Assembly: GCF_004217135.1 (NCBI RefSeq)
Contig: NZ_SHKK01000001.1
Span: 1,984,001-2,048,000, forward strand
DNA: 64,000 bases
From: Micromonospora violae
Lineage (GTDB): Bacteria > Actinomycetota > Actinomycetes > Mycobacteriales > Micromonosporaceae
Direction: 5' to 3'
Shown here piece after piece: positions 1 to 7,992 of the stretch (its first letter is position 1; each line of letters opens with the position of its first letter). Made by a program: the position numbers and the translations under genes. Under the pieces are notes generated by a model. It saw only the letters and a program-made list of their open reading frames with translations, made no database searches and had not been told where the DNA came from.

Positions 1-1
1 G

Positions 2-439
2 CTGTACGCGGTGGTGAAGCTCGCCGGTGCCGGCTACCTGCTGTGGTTGGCGTGGCGGACGCTGCGTCCGGGCGGGGGCTCACCGTTCACGCCCGCGCCG
101 CTGCCGCCGGACCGGCCCCGGCGACTGTTCACCATGGGTCTGGTCACCAACCTGCTGAACCCGAAGATCGCCATCCTGTACGTGTCGCTGCTGCCGCAGT
201 TCGTGGACCCGACGCGCGGGCACCTGGCCACGCAGAGCCTGCTGCTCGGGCTGACCCAGATCGCCGTCGCGCTGAGCGTGAACGCGCTGATCGTGCTCAG
301 CGCCGGGGCCCTCGCGGGCTTCTTCGCCCGCCGGCCGGTGTGGCTGCGGGTGCAGCGGTGGGTGACCGGCACGGCCCTGGCCGCGCTGGCCGTACGCCTC
401 GCCGCCGACCGCTCGCGCGCGGCCGTCGCCACGCCCTGA
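2..439 (+). CDS. LysE/RhtB-family amino-acid exporter, C-terminal part
   Basis: This is the C-terminal ~145 residues of a LysE/RhtB-type translocator; the 5' end lies outside the window and the frame is open from base 2. The family exports amino acids or related solutes through a six-helix inner-membrane protein of about 200-210 residues. Visible features are a hydrophobic first segment ending in a basic loop, the family motif GLVTNLLNPKIAI followed by a helix, and two more hydrophobic helices before a basic tail. It ends 10 bases before the convergent SDR gene. The substrate cannot be told from the sequence. Family assignment is firm because of the NLLNPK motif. Confidence 0.85.
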   Translation: MYAVVKLAGAGYLLWLAWRTLRPGGGSPFTPAPLPPDRPRRLFTMGLVTNLLNPKIAILYVSLLPQFVDPTRGHLATQSLLLGLTQIAVALSVNALIVLSAGALAGFFARRPVWLRVQRWVTGTALAALAVRLAADRSRAAVATP

Positions 440-448
440 CCTGGGCGC

Positions 449-1273
449 TCATCGCCCCCGGTGGCGGCCGAGCATCCCGGCGGCCAGCGGCGCGGCGTCC
501 AGGTCACCGGCGGCGAGGCGGGCGGCGAGGGTACGGCGTACCAGCCGGTCGGCCAGCGCGGGCGCGTGCCGGCCGACGGCCATCTCCAGTCGGCCGCGTG
601 CGGTGGTCGCCACGTCCCGGGGGGCCCGCCGGGCGGCGGCGGTCCGCAGGATCGCCGCGACCACCCCTTCGACGGGCTCGGGGCGGGACACGCCCCGCAG
701 GGACAGCCCGGCCTCGGTGGTGCTGTCGTGGATCGGTGAGGCGACCATGCTCGGGTAGACCACACTCACCCCGACGTGGGTGCCCACCTCGTGACGCAGC
801 GCGTCGGCGTAGGCGACCAGGGCCCGTTTGCTCACCCCGTACGCGGCGGCGAGCGGCAGCGGCAGCACCGCCATCCGGCTGGCCACGAAGATCACCCGCC
901 CGCGGGCGGTGAGCAGTGCGGGCAGCGCGGCGGCGGTGGTGCGCCAGGCGGCGAGCAGGTTGACCTCCAGCTGCTGGCGGACCACCTCGTCGGGGGGTAA
1001 CTCGGCCGGGGCGGGACCGCCCACCCCGGCGTTGTTGATCAGCAGGTCGAGCCCGCCGAGCCGGTCGACGGCGGCGCGCACCGCCGCCGGTACGGCGTCC
1101 GCGTCGGTCAGGTCGCAACCCAGCACCGGCGGGTCGTCGTCGGGGCGCGCGTGCAGGTCGAGCCCCACCACCCGGGCGCCGGCCGCGCTCAGCGCGACGC
1201 CGAGGTGCCGGCCGAACGTTCCGCTCGCCCCGGTGACCAGCACCCGCCGACCGGCCAGGGACCGACCGCTCAC
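449..1273 (-). CDS. Short-chain dehydrogenase/reductase (SDR)
   Basis: A classical SDR of 274 residues predicted to oxidise or reduce an alcohol/carbonyl with NAD(P). The N-terminal Rossmann motif is TGASGTFG (about residues 13-20), an acidic residue after strand 2 (GLDLHARPDD) hints at NAD preference, NNAG follows at about residue 90, and the catalytic S...YxxxK is seen as VASRM and YGVSK. The start is the GTG at 1273, which overlaps the stop of the upstream monooxygenase in a GTGA tetranucleotide, so the two are translationally coupled. The C-terminal ~60 residues are rich in Arg/Ala and divergent. The pairing suggests it processes the product of the monooxygenase. The actual substrate is unknown. 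Confidence 0.88.
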   Translation of the reverse strand: MSGRSLAGRRVLVTGASGTFGRHLGVALSAAGARVVGLDLHARPDDDPPVLGCDLTDADAVPAAVRAAVDRLGGLDLLINNAGVGGPAPAELPPDEVVRQQLEVNLLAAWRTTAAALPALLTARGRVIFVASRMAVLPLPLAAAYGVSKRALVAYADALRHEVGTHVGVSVVYPSMVASPIHDSTTEAGLSLRGVSRPEPVEGVVAAILRTAAARRAPRDVATTARGRLEMAVGRHAPALADRLVRRTLAARLAAGDLDAAPLAAGMLGRHRGR

Positions 1274-2610
1274 CGGGGTGCCCCCGCCGGGGACGCCGCG
1301 CCGGAGCGGGCGCGGCGGGCCCCGGCGGTCAACTCCCGGGCCAGCTCGGCGAGGTAGACGTCGAAGTCCACGCGCATCGCCGGGCGGCGCTGACCCCAGC
1401 GGGCGGTCGCGGCCCGCAGTTCGGCCCGGCACACGGCGCGCTGCCGGTCCGGGTCCGGCAGCGCGTACCGCCCGGCCAGCTCCGCCGCGATCAGCTTGGC
1501 CTGCGCCTCGACCAGGGGGAACGCGGAGCCGGTGGACTGCATCAACCCGACGAAGCTCAGACCGGGTGCGTCGGGGTGGAACACGTGCCGGTACAACGCC
1601 ACGGTGTCGGCGCCCCCGGCGAGCAGCGCCGGGTCGAGGAACGGTACGTCCACCCGGTAGCCGGTGCACCAGATGATCAGATCGACGTTGTCGCTGCGGC
1701 CGTCGGTGAACTCCACCCGGTCGCCGTCGAGGGCGGCGACGCCGGGTCGGGCCTCGACGTCGCCGTGCGTCAGCCGGGACAGCAGCCCGTCGGAGAGTGT
1801 CGGATGGTCCTGGAGGAAGCCGTGCGTCGGCGCGGGCAGCCCGTAGCGGGCGGGGTTGCCGACGGTGGTGCTCAGCATCGTCTGGCTGATGCGTTGGCGC
1901 AGCCGCCACGGCAGTCGCCGGGCCAGCGCCCCGTTGAGCGTGTCCGAGGGGCGACCCAGCAGGTACTTCGGCACCACCCAGACGCCTCGGCGCAGCGACA
2001 GCAGGGTGCGGGTGGCGGCGTACGACGCGTCCACGGCGATGTCCATCGCGGAGTTGCCGCCGCCGACGACCAGGACCCGCCGGCCGGTCAGCTGCTCCGG
2101 GCCGCGGTAGTCGTGGCTGTGGATCTGCTCGGCGGTGCAGACGCCGGGGTAGGCGGGGTCGGGTAGCCGGGGCACCCGGTTGTGCCCGTTGGCGACGACC
2201 ACGGCGTCGACGGTGACCTCGACCGGGCCGGCCGGGCCGCGCGCGGCCACCGTCCAGGTGCCGGTGGGGTTGCGGGTGACCCGCTCGACGGTGTGGCGCA
2301 GCCGGATGGAGTCGCCCAGCCCGAAGCGCGTGGCGTAGTCGGCGAGGTAACCGGCGACGCGACGGTGGTCGGGGTAGTCGGGCCAGTCGGCGGGCATCGG
2401 GTGGTCGGCGAACTGGGTGCGACCACGGCTGGTGTTGAGGTGCAGCGTGCGGTACGCGGGCGAGTCGGGTGCCCCGTACACCCAGAGGCCGCCGACCTGC
2501 GCGGCGGCCTCGAAGCCGACCGTGGGCACGTCGGCGTCGCGCAGCGCCTTGACCGCGGCGAGCCCGGCGGCGCCGGCGCCGATCACCGCCACCCGAGGTG
2601 GTACGCCCAT
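1270..2610 (-). CDS. Flavin-containing monooxygenase
   Basis: A 446-residue class B flavoprotein monooxygenase that uses FAD, NADPH and O2 to oxygenate a soft nucleophile or a ketone. The FAD motif GAGAAG is at residues 11-16. The GLWVYG segment that follows the first domain is typical of FMOs, a YPG...HSHDY segment near residue 160 resembles the FMO/BVMO fingerprint, and a second dinucleotide motif (VVGGGNSAMDIA) binds NADPH. It is the first gene of a two-gene operon with the SDR (4-bp overlap). An 18-bp TetR-type palindrome sits 16 bases upstream of the start, so repression by the neighbouring TetR protein is likely. Whether it is an N/S-oxygenase or a Baeyer-Villiger enzyme cannot be decided. 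Confidence 0.9.
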   Translation of the reverse strand: MGVPPRVAVIGAGAAGLAAVKALRDADVPTVGFEAAAQVGGLWVYGAPDSPAYRTLHLNTSRGRTQFADHPMPADWPDYPDHRRVAGYLADYATRFGLGDSIRLRHTVERVTRNPTGTWTVAARGPAGPVEVTVDAVVVANGHNRVPRLPDPAYPGVCTAEQIHSHDYRGPEQLTGRRVLVVGGGNSAMDIAVDASYAATRTLLSLRRGVWVVPKYLLGRPSDTLNGALARRLPWRLRQRISQTMLSTTVGNPARYGLPAPTHGFLQDHPTLSDGLLSRLTHGDVEARPGVAALDGDRVEFTDGRSDNVDLIIWCTGYRVDVPFLDPALLAGGADTVALYRHVFHPDAPGLSFVGLMQSTGSAFPLVEAQAKLIAAELAGRYALPDPDRQRAVCRAELRAATARWGQRRPAMRVDFDVYLAELARELTAGARRARSGAASPAGAPR

Positions 2611-2625
2611 GCCCGCCCCCAGTTA

Positions 2626-2643
2626 ATCCAACGTCCGATGGAT
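2626..2643. promoter_or_regulatory. TetR operator copy 1 (FMO-SDR operon)
   Basis: Sequence ATCCAACGTCCGATGGAT, an 18-bp palindrome of form ATCCA-N8-TGGAT, lies just upstream of the monooxygenase start. The same architecture recurs at 3336-3353. Size and spacing fit a TetR dimer site. The operator role is inferred from symmetry, duplication and position. Confidence 0.75.
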
Positions 2644-2666
2644 AATCGTCGGACGGGGGCGGCCCG

Positions 2667-3323
2667 TCAAGGGGCCGGTGGTCCGTACAACCCGTCCAGC
2701 AGCCGATGCACGAACGCCCGGAACTCACGCCGTTCCCGGGCGCCGGGCGCGCCCGCGGCCAACGCCACCACGTGCCCGTGGGTGGCCCACACCAGACTCC
2801 GCACGGTGATGTGCGGCGTCGGCTCGGCCAGTGCGCCGGTCGCCGCGGCGGCGGTGAGCAGCTCCGCGACCAGCCGGTACAACGGGTCGGCGTAGCGCTG
2901 GTCGAGCTCGGCGTGCCGCTGCGGTTCCAGCCAGCGGCGCAGCCACAACGCGGTCGTCTCGGGGCGGTCCTCCAGGAAGTCCACGAAGACGTCGACCAGC
3001 TCGTGCAGGGCCCGCCGCGCCGCGTCCGGCCCCGCGTCGAGAGCCGTGCGGGCCTGCTCGGCGGCCTCGGTCAGCACGTCCCGCTCGGCGGCGAACACCC
3101 GGGCGAAACACGCGTCGTAGAGGGCTGCCTTCGTACCCGTGTGGTGCGCGACCGTGGCGACGTCGACGCCGGCGGCGGCGGCGACCTCCCGCAGCCCGAC
3201 GGCGTCGAAGCCCCGCTCGGCGAAGAGCGCGGTCGCCGCGGCGAGCACCACCTCGCGGGTCGGTCGGCTCTCGTCGCGGCGGGGCCGACCCGGGCGGCGG
3301 CGGGGCATGGTCATGGCCGTCAT
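2667..3323 (-). CDS. TetR-family transcriptional repressor
   Basis: A 218-residue TetR regulator. The N-terminal helix-turn-helix domain runs from about residue 20 to 65 (ALFAERGFDAVGLREVAAAAGVDVATVAHHTGTKAALY), preceded by a basic RRRPGRPRRD arm; the rest is the helical ligand-binding domain. Three in-frame ATGs occur (3323, 3314, 3308); 3323 was chosen because AGGGG lies 4 bases upstream. It is divergent from the GPH/MFS transporter and upstream of the FMO-SDR operon, and matching palindromes flank it on both sides. It therefore probably represses all three units, itself included, until a ligand handled by these enzymes binds. Confidence 0.9.
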   Translation of the reverse strand: MTAMTMPRRRPGRPRRDESRPTREVVLAAATALFAERGFDAVGLREVAAAAGVDVATVAHHTGTKAALYDACFARVFAAERDVLTEAAEQARTALDAGPDAARRALHELVDVFVDFLEDRPETTALWLRRWLEPQRHAELDQRYADPLYRLVAELLTAAAATGALAEPTPHITVRSLVWATHGHVVALAAGAPGARERREFRAFVHRLLDGLYGPPAP

Positions 3324-3335
3324 TCTGCCCCTAGA

Positions 3336-3353
3336 ATCCAGCAACCGTTGGAT
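3336..3353. promoter_or_regulatory. TetR operator copy 2 (tetR/MFS divergent promoter)
   Basis: Sequence ATCCAGCAACCGTTGGAT, with the same ATCCA-N8-TGGAT form as the copy at 2626; symmetry extends one base each side. It sits 12 bases from the tetR start and 18 bases from the transporter start, so binding would block both divergent promoters. Confidence 0.78.
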
Positions 3354-3371
3354 TGCGGAGAGGATGCGGCG

Positions 3372-4739
3372 ATGACCGGGCTCGACCGGCGGCCCGCGGC
3401 TGCCACCGACGCGACGCTGCCCCGTGGCCCGCTGGCGGGCTTCGCCGCCGGCTCCCTCGGCATGGGCGTCTGGGTGACCGTGCCCGGCCTGCTGCTGCTC
3501 TACTTCCTCACCGACGTGCTGGCCGTCGGGCCCTGGTTGGCCGGTCTGGCGCTGCTGCTGCCGAAGATCGCCGACGTGCTGCTGCACCCCTGGGTGGGCC
3601 ACCGCGCCGACGTCGAGCAGACCCGACGCGGCGACCGTCGCCGGCTGCTGCTGCTCGGCTGCGTCCTGCCGGTCGCGTTCGCCGCGCTCTTCGCCGTGCC
3701 CGGCGGCCTGACCGGCGCGCCGGCCGCCGCGTGGGTGGCGGTGTTCTTCATCGCCGGCAACCTGCTCTTCGCCGCCTACCAGGTCCCCTACCTGGCCACC
3801 CCTGCCGACCTGCGCATCGGCTACCACGAACGCACCCGCCTGATGGCGTTCCGGATGGTGGTGCTGACCCTGGGCATCCTGGTCTCCGGGCTGCTGGCCC
3901 CGCTGCTCACCGGCGGCGACGCCGCGACCCGCGGCGGCTACCAGCGCATGGGCCTGGTACTCGCCGCCGGGATGCTGGCGGCCATGCTGGTCGGTGTCGC
4001 CGGCATCGCCCGGCTGCGCGGCCGCGCGCCGGGTGCCACCGCGTCCGGGCACGGCGGGTGGCGGGCGCTGCGCACGGCGCTGCGCGATGCGCAGTTCCGG
4101 TGGCTGGTCGCCGCGTACCTGGCCATGTCCACCACCACCCACCTGGTGCTCGCCGGGGTGCCCTACTACGCCGAGTACGAGCTGCGCGCCCCCGGTCTGA
4201 CCACGGTGCTGGTGGCCGCGTTCGTGGCGCCCGCGCTGCTGGTCACCCCGGCCTGGTTGGTGGTGGCCCGACGCGTCGGCAAGCAGCGGGCGCTGCTCGG
4301 CGCGCAGGGCGCCTTCGCGATCGGCTCGCTGGTGCTGGCCGTGGGCCGCCCGGCCGGCCTGCCGGTGCTGGTCGCCGCGGTGGCGGTGCTGGGGGTGGCG
4401 TTCGCCGGCATGCAGCTGCTGCCGTTCTCGATGCTGCCCGACGTGATCCGTGCCGCCGCCCACACCGCCGACGGCACGCCCACCGGAGCCGGCACCTACA
4501 CCGGGGTGTGGACAGCCACCGAGGCCACCGGCGCGGCGCTGGGCCCGTACGCGTACGCGCTGTGCCTGACCGTGGGTGGTTTCGTGGCCTCGAGCGCCGG
4601 TGAGTCGCCGGTGCAGCCGGATGCCGCGCTCGCGGCGGTCCGCTACGGCTTCGGGTTGCTGCCGGCGGTGGCGATGCTCGCGGCGCTGCTGCTGCAACGC
4701 CGCTACACCCTGGACGCGACGGCCCGGGCGACGACCTGA
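3372..4739 (+). CDS. MFS transporter, GPH (glycoside-pentoside-hexuronide) type
   Basis: A 455-residue protein with about twelve hydrophobic segments, related to the MFS_2/GPH cation symporters (MelB-like). Markers are the helix-2/3 loop region with LPKIADVLLHPWVGHRAD, matching the family's K-x-x-D-x-x-x-x-P-x-x-G-x-x-x-D pattern, and the YQVPYLA segment near residue 140. The ATG at 3372 is preceded by GAGAGG. The substrate is unknown; GPH members usually import sugars or glycosides with H+ or Na+. Divergence from tetR with a shared operator suggests it moves the compound that the monooxygenase/SDR pair acts on, or the inducer. Confidence 0.85.
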   Translation: MTGLDRRPAAATDATLPRGPLAGFAAGSLGMGVWVTVPGLLLLYFLTDVLAVGPWLAGLALLLPKIADVLLHPWVGHRADVEQTRRGDRRRLLLLGCVLPVAFAALFAVPGGLTGAPAAAWVAVFFIAGNLLFAAYQVPYLATPADLRIGYHERTRLMAFRMVVLTLGILVSGLLAPLLTGGDAATRGGYQRMGLVLAAGMLAAMLVGVAGIARLRGRAPGATASGHGGWRALRTALRDAQFRWLVAAYLAMSTTTHLVLAGVPYYAEYELRAPGLTTVLVAAFVAPALLVTPAWLVVARRVGKQRALLGAQGAFAIGSLVLAVGRPAGLPVLVAAVAVLGVAFAGMQLLPFSMLPDVIRAAAHTADGTPTGAGTYTGVWTATEATGAALGPYAYALCLTVGGFVASSAGESPVQPDAALAAVRYGFGLLPAVAMLAALLLQRRYTLDATARATT

Positions 4740-4765
4740 TCGGCCGGCACTAGACTTCGCCCTCG

Positions 4766-5920
4766 ATGGACGCCCAGCCCAGCACCACCGAAACCCGCCC
4801 GTGCGCCCACTGTGGACGGCCGGTGCCGCAGCGTGTCGGCGCGGGTCGACCGTTTCGGTACTGCCGTGACAACGACGGCGCCTGCCAGCGCGCCTCCCGC
4901 AACAGTCGGATGCGTCACCGCAACGCCCCCGGTCTGCCCGGGCAGGTGGCCCGCACCTGGGAGGCGGTGGACCGGCTCGACCAGATCGTCGAGACGTTGA
5001 CCGAGTCCCTGCACGCCGAGCTGTCCCCGGTGGGGGTGCAGCGGCAGCTCGCCCAGGCCCGCGCGGAGGCCGCCACCGAGATCGCGGCGGCGCAGACCGA
5101 ACGCGACGAGGCCCGCGACGACGCCGAGGCCGCGGCGGCCGACGCGGCGCGCGCCCGCGACCAGGCCCGCGACGCCCGCGCCGAGGCCGACGACGCCCGC
5201 CAGCGCGCCGAGCAGGCGCACCGGCAGGCGTCCGCCGCCGACGAGCGGGCGCAGCACGCCGAGGCCGCCCGCGATCGGGCCCGCCACGACGTCAGCGCCG
5301 CCGAGGCGCTGCGCGCCCAGGCCGAGCGTGACCGCGACCAGGCCCGCACCGAGGTGCGGGACCTGCGCACCGAACGCGACGCCGAGCGGCAGCGGGTGGT
5401 CGATCTCGGCGTGGAACGCGACGCGCTGCAAGCCCAGGTCGACCAGGCCACCCGGGTCGCCGCCGAGGCGACCGAGCGGGCCGGGCGGTGGCAGGCCGAG
5501 GTGCAGGACGTCCGCCGTCAGATCGAGCAGGCCCGCGCCGACGCGGCGCGCACCCGCGCCGAGGCCGCCGACGCGACCCGGGCGCGCGAGCAGGCCGACC
5601 GGGCCCGCGACCGCGCCGAGGTCGCCGCCCGGCAGGCCGACGAGGCCCGGCAGGAGGCCGCGGAGCACATCGCGCGGCTGCGCGCGGAGCTGGCCGCTCT
5701 CACCGCGCAGCGCGACACCCTCACCGCCGAGCTCACCGTGGCCCGGCAGGCCGCGGCGACCGCCGAGGGTCACCGCACCGCCCTGACGGTACGACTCGAC
5801 GCCGCCGAAACCGACCGGGACCTGGCCCAGCGGCGGGTGGCGCAGCTCGGCGATCAGGTCAGCGACCTGGCGCTGGCGCTGGCCCGCCTCGGTGCCGCCG
5901 GCACCGGCGACGCCACCTGA
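4766..5920 (+). CDS. Coiled-coil protein with N-terminal zinc-finger-like cysteines
   Basis: A 384-residue protein I cannot assign to a known function. Residues 13-40 carry C13-x2-C16-x16-C33-x6-C40, a plausible zinc-binding knuckle, within a segment that reads like RPCAHCGRPVPQ. From about residue 70 to the end it is an almost unbroken heptad-rich coiled coil dominated by Ala, Arg, Glu, Asp and Gln. The layout (small DNA/Zn module plus long coiled coil) resembles KfrA-like or partition-associated proteins, but no homology can be claimed. It is monocistronic, 26 bases after the transporter stop. High GC at third positions and continuous heptads support a real gene. The start codon is fairly certain because the cysteines are near it. 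Confidence 0.75.
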   Translation: MDAQPSTTETRPCAHCGRPVPQRVGAGRPFRYCRDNDGACQRASRNSRMRHRNAPGLPGQVARTWEAVDRLDQIVETLTESLHAELSPVGVQRQLAQARAEAATEIAAAQTERDEARDDAEAAAADAARARDQARDARAEADDARQRAEQAHRQASAADERAQHAEAARDRARHDVSAAEALRAQAERDRDQARTEVRDLRTERDAERQRVVDLGVERDALQAQVDQATRVAAEATERAGRWQAEVQDVRRQIEQARADAARTRAEAADATRAREQADRARDRAEVAARQADEARQEAAEHIARLRAELAALTAQRDTLTAELTVARQAAATAEGHRTALTVRLDAAETDRDLAQRRVAQLGDQVSDLALALARLGAAGTGDAT

Positions 5921-6080
5921 GGGTCGTGGCGCAACCTTCGGTAGGCTCGGGCGGTTAACCCCCGGGTGGCGGCGGACACACCGTTGCCGCGACGCGCCTG
6001 GGGATCACCTCACCGGGTGCGCGTCCCGGCCAGCTACCCTTGGTCCCGGCCCACCCGTGGATGCCTCACGCCCTCGGGCG

Positions 6081-6107
6081 GGAATGGCTCGGCGGGGACG
6101 CACCGTT
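6081..6107 (+). promoter_or_regulatory. Putative sigma-R (SigR/SigH-type) promoter of rbpA
   Basis: GGGAAT at 6080-6085 and GTT at 6105-6107 are separated by 19 bases, matching the GGAAT-N18/19-GTT pattern of actinobacterial SigR/SigH thiol-stress promoters. It lies 42 bases before rbpA. In Streptomyces coelicolor rbpA is known to be SigR-dependent, so the match is in the expected place. Confidence 0.6.
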
Positions 6108-6148
6108 ACACCCAGAAGACCAGCACCACGAACGAGGGGAAGTCGATC

Positions 6149-6490
6149 ATGGGCGAGCGTATGCTGCGCGGAAGCCGCCTTGGCGCGGTGAGCTATGAAT
6201 CCGACCGCAACACGGAGCTCGCGCCGCGTCAGACCCGCGAGTACCTCTGCGCCAAGGGCCACCAGTTCGAGGTGCCGTTCGCCGTCGACGCCGAGGTCCC
6301 GACGACCTGGGAATGCAAGTTCGACGGCAGCGTCGCCCGACTCGTCGACGGCAGCGAGCCGGAGCAGAAGAAGGCCAAGCCCCCGCGTACCCACTGGGAC
6401 ATGCTTCTGGAGCGGCGTTCGATCGCCGAGCTGGAGGACATCCTCGAGGAGCGTTTGCAGGAAGTTCGGACCCGCCGCGGCCGCGCCTGA
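6149..6490 (+). CDS. rbpA: RNA polymerase-binding protein RbpA
   Basis: A 113-residue RbpA, the actinobacterial protein that binds RNA polymerase and group I sigma factors and stabilises open complexes. The N-terminal tail and core zinc/beta domain show YLCAKGHQFEVPFAVDAEVP followed by WECKFDG, and the C-terminal sigma-interaction helix reads HWDMLLERRSIAELEDILEERL. Only two of the usual core cysteines plus a His are obvious, as in other family members with variable zinc ligands. ATG 6149 was chosen for its GAGGGGA ribosome site. It is convergent with fxsA across a strong hairpin. The linkage rbpA next to ppm matches mycobacteria (Rv2050/Rv2051c). Confidence 0.97.
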   Translation: MGERMLRGSRLGAVSYESDRNTELAPRQTREYLCAKGHQFEVPFAVDAEVPTTWECKFDGSVARLVDGSEPEQKKAKPPRTHWDMLLERRSIAELEDILEERLQEVRTRRGRA

Positions 6491-6504
6491 GCCGCACGAC
6501 GCAC

Positions 6505-6547
6505 CACGACAGCGCCCCCGGGGTTCAACCCCGGGGGCGCTGTCGTG
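6505..6547. terminator. Strong bidirectional hairpin between rbpA and fxsA
   Basis: A perfect 19-bp stem (left arm CACGACAGCGCCCCCGGGG, right arm its complement at 6529-6547) closes a 5-base TTCAA loop. It sits 14 bases after rbpA and 14 bases beyond the fxsA stop on the other strand. No U-tract follows, as is common in high-GC actinobacteria. Confidence 0.9.
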
Positions 6548-6560
6548 TCGGTGCGTGGTG

Positions 6561-7079
6561 TCAGTGCCGGCCGGGTTCGACGATCTCGCCCTCGATGGCC
6601 TGACCACCGTCGACCACCACCGGCTGTTCCGGCCGCGGGGCCGGTTGCGGGGCGCCCTGGCGCACCCGCACCGTGCGGGGCCCGAACAGGTCACCGGCGA
6701 CCATCGACGACACCCGCCGCTCGGTGGCGCGGCGCACCCCGGCGCGGGCCAGTCGACGCACCGGCGGCACCAGCAGCAGCACCCCGATCAGCCCGCTGAG
6801 CAGGCCGGGAGCCGCCAGCAGCAGCGCGCCTGCCAACCCGACGAGCCCGTCGGTGACCTGCCCACCCGGGGGTTGCCCGGCCGCCGCCGCGGAGCGGAAC
6901 CCCCGCCAGGCGCGCATGCCCTCGCGGCGCAGCAGCACCAGACCCAGCAGGGACGCGGCGAAGACCAGCAGCACCGCCGCCCCGAACCCCAGCGCCCGCC
7001 CCACACCGACGAACACCGCCAGCTCCAGCACCACCGCCAGCAACAGGGCCAACGGTACGAACCTCAGTCCTCGGCGCAT
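6561..7079 (-). CDS. fxsA: FxsA-family membrane protein
   Basis: A 172-residue FxsA-like membrane protein. The first ~45 residues hold two transmembrane helices (LALLLAVVLELAVFVGVG and FGAAVLLVFAASLLGLVLLRREG), a third hydrophobic region with GLAGALLLAAPGLLSGLIGVLLLVPPVR lies at about residues 80-108, and a charged cytoplasmic tail follows. The LLRREG...GxLLLxPGxxSxxxGxxLxxPxxR pattern is the family signature. E. coli FxsA (SuzZ) relieves phage T7 exclusion by F plasmid, but its normal role is unclear. It is last in the apparent lnt-ppm-fxsA run on the minus strand, 69 bases after ppm. Confidence 0.92.
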   Translation of the reverse strand: MRRGLRFVPLALLLAVVLELAVFVGVGRALGFGAAVLLVFAASLLGLVLLRREGMRAWRGFRSAAAAGQPPGGQVTDGLVGLAGALLLAAPGLLSGLIGVLLLVPPVRRLARAGVRRATERRVSSMVAGDLFGPRTVRVRQGAPQPAPRPEQPVVVDGGQAIEGEIVEPGRH

Positions 7080-7148
7080 CTCACCTCATCGCCCATCGCA
7101 GCGGACACCACGGACGTGTTCCGCTCATCCAGCATGACACGGCCGCGC

Positions 7149-7958
7149 TCACGGCCACCGCGCCTGACCGGTGGCGGTGCCGTGCAGGCCCCGACGGACC
7201 GCCTGACGCCGGTCGCGCACACCCCAGGCGGTGATCCGCCACAGCGCCTCGGCGACGATCCTGGGGCTCATCTTGCTGTCGCCGCGTTCCCGTTCGGCGA
7301 AGGTGATCGGCACCTCCACGATCCGCACCCCGGCCTGGTGCGCCAGCCGCGACAGCTCCACCTGGAACGAGTACCCCTGCGACGTCACCGACCCCAGGTC
7401 GATGGCGTCCAACGCGCTGATCCGGTACACCCGGTAACCGCCGGTGGCGTCGGAGACCGGCATGCCCAACGCCAGGCGCGCGTACAGGTTGCCGCCGCGC
7501 GACAGCAGCAACCGCCGCAACGGCCAGTTGAGCACCCGCGCGCCGCTGGTCCACCGCGAACCGATCACCACGTCGGCGTCGCGGGCGGCGTCCAGCAACG
7601 CCGGCAGGTCCTCCGGGGCGTGCGAGCCGTCGGCGTCCATCTCCACGACCGCCTGGTAGCCGTGCTCACGCGCCCACTCGAACCCGGCCAGGTACGCCGC
7701 GCCGAGACCCTGCTTGCCCTGGCGGTGCAGCACCTGCACGTGCGCGTCGCCGTCAGCGAGGGTGTCGGCGATCGCGCCGGTGCCGTCGGGGCTGTTGTCG
7801 TCGGCGATGAGGATCTGCACCGCCGGGGCGGCGCGCCGCACCCGACCCACGATCACGGCGATGTTGTCGGCCTCGTTGTAGGTGGGGATCACCACCAGCA
7901 CCCGACCCACCCCGGGCACCTCGTCCGGGCGTCGAATCGTATCGGTCGCCTGGATCAC
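7149..7958 (-). CDS. ppm1: Polyprenol-phosphate mannosyltransferase (GT2)
   Basis: A 269-residue family-2 glycosyltransferase, predicted to transfer mannose from GDP-mannose to polyprenyl phosphate, making the donor for protein O-mannosylation and lipoglycan assembly. The N-terminal GT-A motifs are VVIPTYNEADN, the diphosphate-binding DDNSPDGT, and the metal-binding EMDADGSH near residue 115. The later GGYRVYR and QGYSFQVE...I.EVPITFAERERGDSKM segments are typical of Dpm1/Ppm1. It lacks the C-terminal membrane domain, so it is the soluble or peripheral form. It is 34 bases downstream of lnt. In M. tuberculosis the two functions are fused in one polypeptide, which supports both assignments. 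Confidence 0.95.
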   Translation of the reverse strand: MIQATDTIRRPDEVPGVGRVLVVIPTYNEADNIAVIVGRVRRAAPAVQILIADDNSPDGTGAIADTLADGDAHVQVLHRQGKQGLGAAYLAGFEWAREHGYQAVVEMDADGSHAPEDLPALLDAARDADVVIGSRWTSGARVLNWPLRRLLLSRGGNLYARLALGMPVSDATGGYRVYRISALDAIDLGSVTSQGYSFQVELSRLAHQAGVRIVEVPITFAERERGDSKMSPRIVAEALWRITAWGVRDRRQAVRRGLHGTATGQARWP

Positions 7959-7992
7959 GGTTCCTCCGCTCCCGCCGGCGTACCGGCTGTTG

